Below are positions 33,214 through 41,983 of a stretch of DNA of 55,876 nt, in pieces (the stretch's first letter is position 1; every line of letters starts with the position of its first letter). This DNA comes from F1-120-MAGs238 sp964484185 (GTDB taxonomy: Bacteria > Planctomycetota > Phycisphaerae > Phycisphaerales > UBA1924), in NCBI GenBank assembly GCA_964484185.1, contig CAZAEQ010000029.1:1-55876 (forward strand). The letters run 5' to 3'. A program made the position numbers and the translations under genes. The notes under the pieces are model-generated. The model did no database searches, was not told the origin of the DNA, and saw only the letters and a list, made by a program, of their open reading frames with translations.

Positions 33214-34353
33214 TCAGCAGCCAATGCTGTAAGCATCCACGAAATCGAGGTAGTCGAAGAAATCAATCGCACCGTCGTGATTAAAATCGGCCTCGCACGA
33301 TGGCGGGAGTTGAAGCCGGTAACCCATGTAGAAGTTCGTTGCGCCAAATCTGGCGGCTCCAATAATCGTTGAGCCATTGCTTGACACGGAGTCTGCTGAA
33401 ACGAGGGTGTATCCCTGCAAATTAATACCCGCCGCCAACGCGACCGCATTCAAGTCTCGAACTCCGGTGTCCAAAGTCCAGATCATCGCGCGCTCACTAT
33501 CTCCTGAATTGCTCACCTGTTGGCCCACAATTGTGGATGCGTCAGCGGAGATAGCTTTGGCGGATACGTGGAAAACAGTCCACGATTCTCCCATCGGAAA
33601 CGTTCCGAGTGGTTGAGGGTAATTTGTGGACGGAAACCGCCAGCCAGCGGTGCCTGTAGAACAAGTAGCACCTGTATTTCCCGTTGCCCACAATCCATCG
33701 AGCGAGCAAGACGTAATGGTCGTGCCCACCCCCCAATTTGAAGTCGCAACCGGCGCGTTTACTCGGTCCCATCGATACACGGATGGACCGGCAGTAGTTT
33801 TTGTCATCCAGACCCATGCAGCGTCCGCACTCATCGCCGCGATCGTCGCAGGCAAACTCTCTCCGGGTAAAGTTGGCGCATCCACAACTCCCGAAACTGC
33901 CGACCATATGAATCCTCCACTATTGCGGCTCCCGGTAATCGTCTGTCCATCGTCAGAAATGAAGTTTGGACTGCCCTGAATTGGAAGTCCAAAATCGGTT
34001 ATGGGCACCAGTCCACTTCCGGAAGTCCACCGAAAGATATATTGCACTCCATCGGAAACTCCAAAGCCTGTCACCACATCACCGTTCGCGGAACAGGCCA
34101 TGCCATCGCTATAAAATACTCCTCCGGGAAAATCGCCAAGTCCCTGCGTGCCGGAAGCTAATCGCCACCGTATCGCTTCGTTGTGATTCTCCCTTATTGA
34201 CCGCCCGACAACCGTGGTCCCGTCCGACGAAACCCGGCGCACGGTAATTCGGTCATCACCTGCAAGCGGCGGAATCAGATGGAAAGATTGAGCCATTGCA
34301 GATTGAGCGCAGGCCATGGCGATACAGAGACACGAACAGGCTTGGTACTTCAT
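33214..34353 (-). CDS. Secreted HAF-repeat protein with dockerin-like C-terminus
   Basis: This 379-residue protein has a signal peptide (MKYQACSCLCIAMACAQSAMAQ). The body is made of HAF-type repeats: SSDGTTVVGRS, SANGDVVTGFG, SDDGQTITGSR, SADASTIVGQQ and SSNGSTIIGAA, each followed by AxRW/IW-type strands, which suggests a beta-propeller. The C-terminus carries one EF-hand-like dockerin half (DFNHDGAIDFFDYLDF) and ends in Gly-Cys, as in many secreted Phycisphaerae proteins whose tails may serve surface sorting. It converges with the small membrane-anchored gene (stops seven bases apart). As cargo in an integrative element it is unusual; its role is unknown. Confidence 0.8.
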   Translation of the reverse strand: MKYQACSCLCIAMACAQSAMAQSFHLIPPLAGDDRITVRRVSSDGTTVVGRSIRENHNEAIRWRLASGTQGLGDFPGGVFYSDGMACSANGDVVTGFGVSDGVQYIFRWTSGSGLVPITDFGLPIQGSPNFISDDGQTITGSRNSGGFIWSAVSGVVDAPTLPGESLPATIAAMSADAAWVWMTKTTAGPSVYRWDRVNAPVATSNWGVGTTITSCSLDGLWATGNTGATCSTGTAGWRFPSTNYPQPLGTFPMGESWTVFHVSAKAISADASTIVGQQVSNSGDSERAMIWTLDTGVRDLNAVALAAGINLQGYTLVSADSVSSNGSTIIGAARFGATNFYMGYRLQLPPSCEADFNHDGAIDFFDYLDFVDAYSIGC

Positions 34354-34400
34354 TCCGTCAGAGTACCGAGTCGCTTAACATTTCGCAACACTAAAGTTAA

Positions 34401-35039
34401 TCAACTGGATGAATGCCCGATATTCGCACAGATTCGGCATCGAAACGCCCGCCGGGTCGGGTATAGATGCACCCGCCGACTTCCGCAGCCGGGGCACACC
34501 AGCCAAACCCGCCAGCCGTATCGGGCATCCGGCGCAACCGCTAGGGCGATACGTTCACCTTCGCGCGCGGGGTCTAGCAAGTCACCCGATGCTACGTGTA
34601 TCGCTTGAAGGGTCCGCAGGTCCTCACCTTCGGCGATGAATCGCCGCCGCAGTTCGTTGGCATCCAACCGATTCGCATAGTCCCCAACCCGTCGCCGCTC
34701 GCGTGGTCGCCCACCCGTCCAGACAGACACGTCGGCGAGTCTTGCAAACAACGCCCGCCGTTCATCGCGCTGGTCAATTGCCACCGCCGCGATCATTACT
34801 TTTGCTTGTGCAAAGATCGCGCGGCATTGCTGGGTTTCGGACACGTACCCAGCCGCGTCGCGTTCATCTATCGCCTGTGAGAACCGCGCCATCAATGCAT
34901 CCCGATCGGCTTGCGGCGCATCGTCTAGCCACCCGCGCCGAATCGCCGTTCGCATCAACCGCAGATCACCGCGATAATGCCGGGCATCTTGGAACAAGGT
35001 GTCAAACTTTGCCCGTGGGGCATGCTGGTTGCCCGTCAT
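34401..35039 (-). CDS. Hypothetical protein with C-terminal zinc ribbon
   Basis: This 212-residue protein is mostly helical and rich in Arg and Ala. An N-terminal region (ARHYRGDLRLMRTAIRRGWL) and a central Lys/Arg-rich helix set are followed by a C-terminal zinc ribbon (VCPGCGSRRVHLYP, then FRCRICAN): four Cys in two CxxC pairs. GGAAGGA lies upstream of the ATG. The zinc ribbon suggests nucleic-acid or protein binding. It lies between the integrase and the HAF cargo gene, 74 bp after the integrase stop, and may be cotranscribed with the integrase. No known family. Confidence 0.6.
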   Translation of the reverse strand: MTGNQHAPRAKFDTLFQDARHYRGDLRLMRTAIRRGWLDDAPQADRDALMARFSQAIDERDAAGYVSETQQCRAIFAQAKVMIAAVAIDQRDERRALFARLADVSVWTGGRPRERRRVGDYANRLDANELRRRFIAEGEDLRTLQAIHVASGDLLDPAREGERIALAVAPDARYGWRVWLVCPGCGSRRVHLYPTRRAFRCRICANIGHSSS

Positions 35040-35113
35040 CGCATATCCTTCCGTGTTGGTGCCCGTGCCCCCGTCGATTCACGAAACCCCTGCTGTGGGG
35101 TTTGGGGTCGCAC

Positions 35114-36304
35114 CTACGCAGCCGCCCTAGCCGGCGACACTTTCGCACCTTTCCGCCGTGGCTTGCCTTCGGATTTCCGCTTAGCCCATAGACGCTCTTG
35201 GGGCGTGGTGACTTTCACGTCCTGCGGTTCCATCACCAGTTCAGACAGAATCGCCATCGATGCCCGCGCCAATGTCAGTGGATGCCCGGTGTAGCTTGCT
35301 TGCACTCGTGGCAGTGTGTGACCCAGCGCGGCTTCTACGTGGTCGCGTGATACGCCCGCGTCGATCATGCACGTTGCGGCACTGTGGCGCATCGGGTGAA
35401 TTGCCGGAAGTCCGGGAAGCCATCGGCGCGCCCGCTGGACTGCGTGATTGAGTCCCGACTCATGCTCCGCGCCATATTGGGGGTCGATCTTGGCCAGCAG
35501 TGTTTCCGCTTCCGGCGTCAAGATCACAACCCGCGTCCGGGTCTTGGACACTTGCAGCCGATAGCAACCTTCGGGCAAAGTGGAACCGTCTGCATTCTCC
35601 CGCGTCCACTCCCGCCGAATCACGCGGCCAACTTCTGAGGGCCGCAAAGCCGCCCAGAACGCCAGCAGATACATGCGTCCGAGATTCGGATTCAAGCCGC
35701 AGAGACTCCGCACCACTTCGCCCACGCGAGCCGGCTTTAGTGCTTTGGACTTGGGGGAGGGAAGTGGAACCGGGTCCAGTGTCGCAAGCCGGTAGGGCTT
35801 TTCAATGATGCCGGCTTCATACGCCCACGTCAGCAACCGCCGCGCCGCTTGGGTGTAATGGTTCTTTGACTTTGGCGCGTAGGGCTTGCCATTGTGCCGC
35901 CGCAGCCGGTTCGCCCACTGGGTCAACTCCGCCAGCCCGATTGAGTCGATTGGTCGATTGCCGAACACTTCAAGGAATGGGGCAAGGTGGGGCCGTTCCC
36001 CATTGCTCGTGCGTGCCTTCCGCCGTGCATCCGCCCACTCCCAGAACCGCAGCGCGGTTTCCTGTACCGTCGGGGTAGTCTCCGGCACTGGTTGCCGGGC
36101 CGATGGTTTGGCCGTCTGACGGGCAAGCGTGGCACCAGTGACCGCCGACGCGCCCCCAGCCCTCGCACCGTCCAACGCAGCGAAGTACGCCCTAAACGTT
36201 GCCGCCGCCGTCGCCGCGTCCTTGCCGCAATAGTGGGACTGCCCCGCATGCTTGAAGAAATACTGCCCGGTTGCGTGAATCCGCAGAGTCGATTTCCGTC
36301 CCAT
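35114..36304 (-). CDS. Tyrosine recombinase/integrase of the element
   Basis: This 396-residue phage-type integrase starts with an N-terminal DNA-binding part (GRKSTLRIHATGQYFFKHAG), then a SAM-like core-binding region (about 85-165, TVQETALRFWEWADAR, IDSIGLAELTQWANRLR). The catalytic domain has the first Arg in ALRPSEVGRVIRREW, the HxxR box in HPMRHSAATCMIDAG, the second His in ALGHTLPRV and the nucleophile Tyr in QASYTGHP. It lies 187 bp from tRNA-Pro and reads away from it, the usual place for an integrase that targets that tRNA. Length and all catalytic positions suggest that it is active. Confidence 0.92.
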   Translation of the reverse strand: MGRKSTLRIHATGQYFFKHAGQSHYCGKDAATAAATFRAYFAALDGARAGGASAVTGATLARQTAKPSARQPVPETTPTVQETALRFWEWADARRKARTSNGERPHLAPFLEVFGNRPIDSIGLAELTQWANRLRRHNGKPYAPKSKNHYTQAARRLLTWAYEAGIIEKPYRLATLDPVPLPSPKSKALKPARVGEVVRSLCGLNPNLGRMYLLAFWAALRPSEVGRVIRREWTRENADGSTLPEGCYRLQVSKTRTRVVILTPEAETLLAKIDPQYGAEHESGLNHAVQRARRWLPGLPAIHPMRHSAATCMIDAGVSRDHVEAALGHTLPRVQASYTGHPLTLARASMAILSELVMEPQDVKVTTPQERLWAKRKSEGKPRRKGAKVSPARAAA

Positions 36305-36330
36305 CCCGTCCGACGCTTTCCCCGCTTGCG

Positions 36331-36381
36331 AAAGGGCTTTACCCCTTTCCTACCCCCTTCGATTGTGTTTCAAGGGGGTAG
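36331..36381. repeat. AAGGGRGTAG-type inverted repeats inside the right end
   Basis: CTACCCCCTT (36350-36359) and AAGGGGGTAG (36372-36381) form a perfect 10-bp inverted repeat, preceded by a related AAAGGG/CCCTTT pair (36331-36348). They lie between the integrase start and tRNA-Pro. The motif matches the cluster at the left end (28207-28272). Confidence 0.6.
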
Positions 36382-36486
36382 TGCGGTTTGGGAAGACGGA
36401 TGGAACCGGCCCCGCCAGAGCAACACGCCCGGCGGACTTCACGAGTTTTTGCCTTGTTTTCATGGGCTTCATCGATGAAGTCCCAA

Positions 36487-36558
36487 CAAATCAGGGTGAC
36501 AGGATTTGAACCTGCGGCCTCTTGGACCCAAACCAAGCGCTCTACCAAGCTGAGCTAC
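36487..36558 (-). repeat. Right attachment site: 72-bp repeat, part of intact tRNA-Pro
   Basis: This copy is identical to 28075-28146. Together with 36559-36564 it forms the complete tRNA, so the element supplies the tRNA's 3' part and the chromosome its 5' end. Confidence 0.92.
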
Positions 36559-36564
36559 ACCCTG
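36491..36564 (-). tRNA. tRNA-Pro(UGG)
   Basis: The minus strand folds into a standard cloverleaf. The acceptor stem is CAGGGTG/CACCCTG with discriminator A, the D-arm GCTCAGCTTGGTAGAGC, the anticodon stem CTTGG/CCAAG with loop TTTGGGT (anticodon TGG), and the T-arm GCAGG/CCTGT with TTCAAAT. CCA is not encoded (ATTTG follows). It is the integration site of the neighbouring element. Confidence 0.95.
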
Positions 36565-36578
36565 GGGAGGTAAAGAAT

Positions 36579-36610
36579 AGGCCCGAAGCAATGCGATTTG
36601 CTTCGGGCCT
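36579..36610 (-). terminator. Terminator after the giant pseudopilin operon
   Basis: The 12-bp perfect stem AGGCCCGAAGCA/TGCTTCGGGCCT has an 8-nt loop and, on the minus strand, is followed by ATTCTTT. It lies 36 bp after the stop of the GspK-like gene and just before tRNA-Pro. Confidence 0.8.
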
Positions 36611-36645
36611 GAAATGATTTCGTCGTGATTTCGTGTTGGCTTGAC

Positions 36646-39600
36646 TTAGTTGGGCAGTTCCTTAAACGCCAGAATCCGCGGCTTATCTCCGACTTTGACC
36701 ACGTTGGAGCGGTCCACGATCATCAGGAACCGCCGCTTAATGCTGGGAACCATGGGGTCGGTGGGCTTCAGGTTCTCGACATCGGCCTTCTGATAACCCT
36801 GGACGGTGAAGTAGACGGCGAAGTAATCGGACCGGACGGTTGATGCGGTCATTGCGGCATTGGCAATGTCGATTGTGTTGTTGAAGGAATTGAGTGCTTC
36901 GGAAGGCTTGTCGGCAACGCCCCCACCATCTTTATAGTTGATACTGGCCACGCCGGGATGGGTGAGCGAGATGCCCGCACCTGGGTCAGCCACGTAGCCG
37001 CGGAAGTCGATGTTGGAAGTGTTGTCCTTGGGAACTGCATTTCCATCCGGATCGACTCGCATGCGTGCCGCGAGCAATTCGCCTACCGAACGCACACCCG
37101 GGCTTTCCTGAATGTACTTGATGCTGGTGGTCGCATCTCTGCCATCGATCACGGCGGCATCAGGCGGAACTCCATCGCCGAAGAATCGCACATCGAGGAT
37201 TGGAGAAACCCTGGCGGGCGGGCGCACTTCGACCGGGAGTTTGTCGCGATATGCCAAGTAGGTCGCCACAATGTCGGTCTTGGAATCAAGTCGAGCCGTT
37301 GGCGTGGCGCCTGCGGGCCACCACCAAGTTGGACCATAAATGGCATTGTCGGCTGGCGGGCTCAGCATCGGCAGGCATGACAAGACGTTGCGATTCGCAG
37401 TGTTGATATTAATCATGCCGGGCTTGGCTTTGGTCAAGCCTGAGAGCGTCGAGGCCATAGTAAAGTTATCTAGAATATTCATTGCCAGCGGCACGCCAAG
37501 TCCGGTGCGGTAGTCATTTGCATCCGCCACACTGAAGCGGCGATTTCCGGGGGCCGAATCACTAAATGGCACGAAATCATCAATCACAATGTGTCCACCG
37601 ACTTGCACATCATGCCGGATTGTCGCGGCAGGCGGCCCTGGATCTGCCACGGTGAATGGCTTAAACAGTTCCAGAACACGGTTGGATCCTGCTGCGGGTC
37701 CAGGAAGTGCAGGTATCCCTGCAATTGAGTCGTAGCCGTAGGCAACGGCCAACACCTGACTGAGTGTCACCCAGCGTTGATCGAGCGCGAGCATGTTCGG
37801 CCCGCTATTGGTACCAAGCTGCGAGATAAACGTGCCGTCATTTTTTACCGGCGCTTCAAACGGTCCCATGCAGAATGGCTTAAGCATGTCTGCGAGGCGA
37901 ATGGTCGACACGGTTGTTGGCGGAGTAGTTGCAACAGTGCGAAGGAACTGTTCGTTATCAAGGAACACTTCGCCAGCCACATCCGCGTACGTTGCAGTGG
38001 GATCGCTCACCGGAGGGACAATTGGCGGGCCAATCGGACGGACGCTGCGAGTTGATGGATGGAGTTTTATGTCATCAATCACGCTGGCGCCGCTCGAAAC
38101 AGTGTACCAGCCATCAAATGTCGCGTCGCCGACACCTGATGCAAGGATGTCACCCATCGATGGATTGGCTGTGGGCAGCAGATCTACTTTGGATCTGTTC
38201 CAGTTGGCAAGCTGCACCTCTGTCTTGGGCTCTACGCACCACGGCGGCATGACACCCAAAGGACGATCTCCAGGCGCACCTGGAGTGTCGAAATCGCGAC
38301 GCCGCGCAGAGCCCCACATCATGACCGTAATGCCATTGTTGAAAAAGCTGAGATTGCCTTCTGGACCAGCAGGCGCGCCCTGAATTCTCTGCTCAGTATC
38401 GTCAAGCTTGCGAGCCAGGTCGTCGCTTGTGGGTGCAACGAAACGATCGACGAGTCGATCATTCTCGCGAGCATTGCGCGCCCATACCAACGTTGTGCCT
38501 GGAGCCGGAGCGGGCGTGTTATCCCAGCCATCTGGAACTGTGACTGCAAGTTTGCGTGCCCCTTCGTGCATCTGCGTTGAACCCTCAAAATCTGCCGCCC
38601 GCTGAGCTCGCCACAAGTGCGCGAAACGATTGACGTTCGCATCGATGGAAACTGGAGTTGCGTTAAAGGCGTTCAACACCTGACCGGTAGAGCCGGTTAC
38701 ATCGGTGGGCACGAAGCGTGGGACCTGGTAGAAGCCTTCGTTTTCGCCGTCAAATTGACCCGCCAGCCAAGTATCTATTTTTGCCGCCACTCCCCCAGCG
38801 CTCAGCCCGAGTTCTACCCAACGTTGGCCAATAACGTTGGCAGGACGATTGAGGGCGTAGACCACAATCGACTTGCCAGCGGGAATCGCAAGCCGGCGCA
38901 ATGTTGACATATTTACATAGTTGCCAGCAGAATCAACCTGATCGATTTGCCAGGCCATTTTGTAAAAGTGCCCGCAATACTCCAAATAATAGAAATCGCG
39001 TTCACGATCAATCTCGGGGTAGCTTGCAGTGTCCAGAGCATTGACGTTCTGGAACATCGACGATGCGCCGCCGTAGGAAAGTACCACTTCGTGGTCAAAT
39101 GGGTTTGAGAGCTGGAAGGCGACTACGCGACACACCACATCTGGATTTGCACCCGGAACAGTGATATCCCAGGCTTCGTCTGTCGGCCAGTCGCCTTTGA
39201 TGCTGATGTTGTCACTGTACGTGTTATTGAGGGAGTCAAAGATACCGATATCATCGTCGCCCCCGAATGCCTGAGGAGTATCCGTATACACAGTCAAGTT
39301 GGCCACTTGAGTGATAAATGGCTGGGCTTCAATTCCATACACATTGATCGCGGGCACGAGCGGGACCGTTCCCGCACCACCTGTCAGTGCACCCGGGAAC
39401 AAACGCTGATTCGCACCCTTACCCTGGTTCAAGTCGAACTGACCAATTTTGCCAGGATCAACCCAGTGTGCCCAGGGGTGCGTGCGATTGCCTGTAGTCG
39501 TTGGCAACGACGTATCGAATTCTATGGGATTGGGCTGAACTGCGGGCTCATCACCGTTTGGAGACGACTGATAGTCAGCCATCAAATTGGTGCGGAAAAC

Positions 39601-41907
39601 ATTGGCAACCAAGACGGTTTTGGGGGTTGGACTATTCTCTTCAAGATCAATCAGATTCGTGTTGGGATATGGTCTAAATTGCTGGCGGTCAGTATCGACT
39701 GCATCAATCATGTTCACTGCCATAAACGCGCTTGCAAAAAGTGGCAATTGAGGCGCGAGTCGAGTGCTTGGCGCCGGACCTGTGGCCCATGCGCTGCCAT
39801 ATCCATACATCCGGGTACGAACTGCCTGTGCAAGCGGGTTGTTCTGCGGCAACCACGCATTTGCACGAAGCCCGGCCGGAAGTTCGGGCAATAGCGCGTT
39901 GGCATAGCCCATAAAGATGTCATGCTCAGCTCTGCCGCGTTCATCGAGTCTATTCAGGTCATCATTCGTCGCCAGGTCCATCGGCAATGGGAGCTGCACA
40001 CCATCATGCATCGCCAGCATTCCCTGCGCATCCAGCTTCACATCGCCCGCACCCAGCGCCGGCGGCACAAATCCAGACAGTGGCGTCAGAATGCCAGGGC
40101 GAAAATCGCGCGCACCGCTGACCACCGTCAGATTATGGCGGATATCGATAATCGCCTGGACGCGTCTCTTTTCCATCTCATCGGCCACGCGGGCCAATTC
40201 GAAATCGCGTTCGACTTTGAGGCTGCGATTAGAACGAAGCGGAGAAAGGCGCTGATCTCGGGCAGACATTGCGCGCCCACCGACCACGGTCTCCAGTCGT
40301 GACTCAACTGCCGGATCATTGCTTGTCCCATATGCCATCAGTTCAATCTGATCGGCGATTGGGAATCCGCCAGAGCTTGAATAGTTTGGAATCCCGCTGC
40401 CGCTCGCGCTCAATTCGCCGGGACGACCTGCGTGCAGCAGGTATTCGGTGTAGCGCTGAACCGGTGTGGCGAAGTCATATACGTACGTCGCCAGTGGCTC
40501 GAAACTCGTGCGAGTCATCAGGCTGTCACTGACGGTCCGGCGAATTCTGTCGTAGGAGAGCTTTCCAAACAGCGGCGCAGAGGCATTTACGTAGCCACCC
40601 AGTGCAGCGCCGGGACCGCCTGCGCCACCGGTCAGCGAATAGTCCTCATTGGGAGATGAACCCAGCGGAAGTGGCTGATTCAGAAACCCGTAGCTGATGC
40701 CATACTGCTCGATAATGTCCGTGTGCGAGAGGAGTCGCTGCAGATCAACCTCTGCTGGCGTGACGCCGACGGGCAATTGGGCATTGGGTTGCAGCGCTCC
40801 AGGCACTGGGGGCACGACGCCGTTGGGATAGAAGAAATCCGTCGCCGTATTCACATTCACGCGACCCGTCAGATCCCGGCACGTCGCGGAAAAGTACCAG
40901 CGATAGTTCTGATCCTGCGGCAGGATCGACTTAAAAGCATTGCTTGAAGTGTCTCGCCAATCAACGAGTTCAAACAGGCGGCCGTCGAACATGCCATCGC
41001 CATCGTTGTCAGAGTACGAATAGCTGAGCCAGTCGATATCGTCCACATTCGCGCCGTTCAGCGGCGCGAGTCTTACTTCGCGGAACATGTTGGCCTGACG
41101 CATCGACATGTCAGCTGGATTGCCAGGCGCGCCGCCGACACGGATGATGGCGCGGCCAAAGTCCGTCGTGTTTTGAGCAACGCCAGCCAGGTTCATCGTG
41201 AACAGGTCCTGACGCATTTCACGTGGAGTTGCATCGAAGTTATTGCGAAGGTTCACAAGATTGACAAACGAACCATCGGGCGCGAAATTGGAGATGTGGT
41301 ACCAGTCGTTGTAGTTCTTGAGAACATCTTTGGGCTGGGGGCCCGGCGCTGGGGTTGGCGGATTGCCATTGTTGTAGTTCATCCACGTGGGATCGTTGGT
41401 CGCGAGGAATGGAGTGGTGCCGGTCCTGCCGCCGGTTGGGGTGAAATACGCCGGATCATCAGGATCGGTGACATAGGTCTGCAAGCGCCAGTCGGTGCTT
41501 GGATAGTCCCAGGTCTTGCGGAGGAACTCTCGCTGATCATCGGGAACGTTCAGAAATGCTGTTGGCTCAAACATTGACACTGCGCTGTCAGCGATGACCT
41601 GCGCCATGTAGTCTTTCGCCAGATTGGGAACGGCTTCGGTGTTGCTGCTGCGCACAGCCGCCGCAGCGCCCGAGCGATCTGAGCGACCGATGCCGACATA
41701 GAGCAGCGTGATGACGGCGAGCAGGGCGAGGGTGCCGACCACCAGAATCATGAAGCTTCCGCGGCGGGTCTGATAGAGACCGCTGGGGCTTCCGGCTACA
41801 GCGCGCAGCGCCGCGGCAGGTGTGGCGGACTGCATGCTCAAGCCTGAATCGGTTTCAGTGACTGATGGAGCGGAAACGCGAGAAATTAAATTGGCGGAGT
41901 ATTTCAT
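36646..41907 (-). CDS. Giant GspK-like minor pseudopilin
   Basis: The product is a 1753-residue protein; ordinary GspK has about 330. A leader ends at RRGS, followed by the hydrophobic helix FMILVVGTLALLAVITLLYV without Glu5, as is typical of GspK. Two GspK-like signatures are visible: GRVNVNTATDFF near residue 340 and MININTANRNVLSCLPML near 1510. The first follows a calcium-site-like DNDGDGMFDG. Between them lie about 1100 residues, Asn/Pro/Asp-rich and probably extracellular, without a known domain. The ATG at 41907 places the leader correctly. It is the last gene of the cluster, ending at a strong terminator, and should sit at the pseudopilus tip. Confidence 0.75.
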   Translation of the reverse strand: MKYSANLISRVSAPSVTETDSGLSMQSATPAAALRAVAGSPSGLYQTRRGSFMILVVGTLALLAVITLLYVGIGRSDRSGAAAAVRSSNTEAVPNLAKDYMAQVIADSAVSMFEPTAFLNVPDDQREFLRKTWDYPSTDWRLQTYVTDPDDPAYFTPTGGRTGTTPFLATNDPTWMNYNNGNPPTPAPGPQPKDVLKNYNDWYHISNFAPDGSFVNLVNLRNNFDATPREMRQDLFTMNLAGVAQNTTDFGRAIIRVGGAPGNPADMSMRQANMFREVRLAPLNGANVDDIDWLSYSYSDNDGDGMFDGRLFELVDWRDTSSNAFKSILPQDQNYRWYFSATCRDLTGRVNVNTATDFFYPNGVVPPVPGALQPNAQLPVGVTPAEVDLQRLLSHTDIIEQYGISYGFLNQPLPLGSSPNEDYSLTGGAGGPGAALGGYVNASAPLFGKLSYDRIRRTVSDSLMTRTSFEPLATYVYDFATPVQRYTEYLLHAGRPGELSASGSGIPNYSSSGGFPIADQIELMAYGTSNDPAVESRLETVVGGRAMSARDQRLSPLRSNRSLKVERDFELARVADEMEKRRVQAIIDIRHNLTVVSGARDFRPGILTPLSGFVPPALGAGDVKLDAQGMLAMHDGVQLPLPMDLATNDDLNRLDERGRAEHDIFMGYANALLPELPAGLRANAWLPQNNPLAQAVRTRMYGYGSAWATGPAPSTRLAPQLPLFASAFMAVNMIDAVDTDRQQFRPYPNTNLIDLEENSPTPKTVLVANVFRTNLMADYQSSPNGDEPAVQPNPIEFDTSLPTTTGNRTHPWAHWVDPGKIGQFDLNQGKGANQRLFPGALTGGAGTVPLVPAINVYGIEAQPFITQVANLTVYTDTPQAFGGDDDIGIFDSLNNTYSDNISIKGDWPTDEAWDITVPGANPDVVCRVVAFQLSNPFDHEVVLSYGGASSMFQNVNALDTASYPEIDRERDFYYLEYCGHFYKMAWQIDQVDSAGNYVNMSTLRRLAIPAGKSIVVYALNRPANVIGQRWVELGLSAGGVAAKIDTWLAGQFDGENEGFYQVPRFVPTDVTGSTGQVLNAFNATPVSIDANVNRFAHLWRAQRAADFEGSTQMHEGARKLAVTVPDGWDNTPAPAPGTTLVWARNARENDRLVDRFVAPTSDDLARKLDDTEQRIQGAPAGPEGNLSFFNNGITVMMWGSARRRDFDTPGAPGDRPLGVMPPWCVEPKTEVQLANWNRSKVDLLPTANPSMGDILASGVGDATFDGWYTVSSGASVIDDIKLHPSTRSVRPIGPPIVPPVSDPTATYADVAGEVFLDNEQFLRTVATTPPTTVSTIRLADMLKPFCMGPFEAPVKNDGTFISQLGTNSGPNMLALDQRWVTLSQVLAVAYGYDSIAGIPALPGPAAGSNRVLELFKPFTVADPGPPAATIRHDVQVGGHIVIDDFVPFSDSAPGNRRFSVADANDYRTGLGVPLAMNILDNFTMASTLSGLTKAKPGMININTANRNVLSCLPMLSPPADNAIYGPTWWWPAGATPTARLDSKTDIVATYLAYRDKLPVEVRPPARVSPILDVRFFGDGVPPDAAVIDGRDATTSIKYIQESPGVRSVGELLAARMRVDPDGNAVPKDNTSNIDFRGYVADPGAGISLTHPGVASINYKDGGGVADKPSEALNSFNNTIDIANAAMTASTVRSDYFAVYFTVQGYQKADVENLKPTDPMVPSIKRRFLMIVDRSNVVKVGDKPRILAFKELPN

Positions 41908-41983
41908 ATCTGACACTCTTTTCCAATACGAGGCAATGTTGAGACAAGGCAAGGCGGACGGACCACGAGGCGCTGACTGAGAA

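Larger units (their letters stand above)
28075..36558. mobile_element. Integrative element of about 8.4 kb in tRNA-Pro(UGG)
   Basis: It is bounded by perfect 72-bp direct repeats of tRNA-Pro sequence. The right copy rebuilds an intact tRNA; the left is the displaced 3' end. Inside are a tyrosine integrase next to the tRNA, an Xis-like HTH protein, a winged-helix-like protein coupled to a DUF3987/CHC2-type primase-helicase, small membrane proteins, a zinc-ribbon protein and a secreted HAF-repeat cargo protein. There are no capsid, tail, relaxase or type IV secretion genes, so it is neither a complete phage nor a self-transmissible element; it may be a satellite or mobilisable island. Confidence 0.88.

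Noticed and set aside
28147..36486. Complete prophage
   Set aside because: No capsid, portal, terminase, tail or lysis genes were found; only integration, replication and cargo functions.
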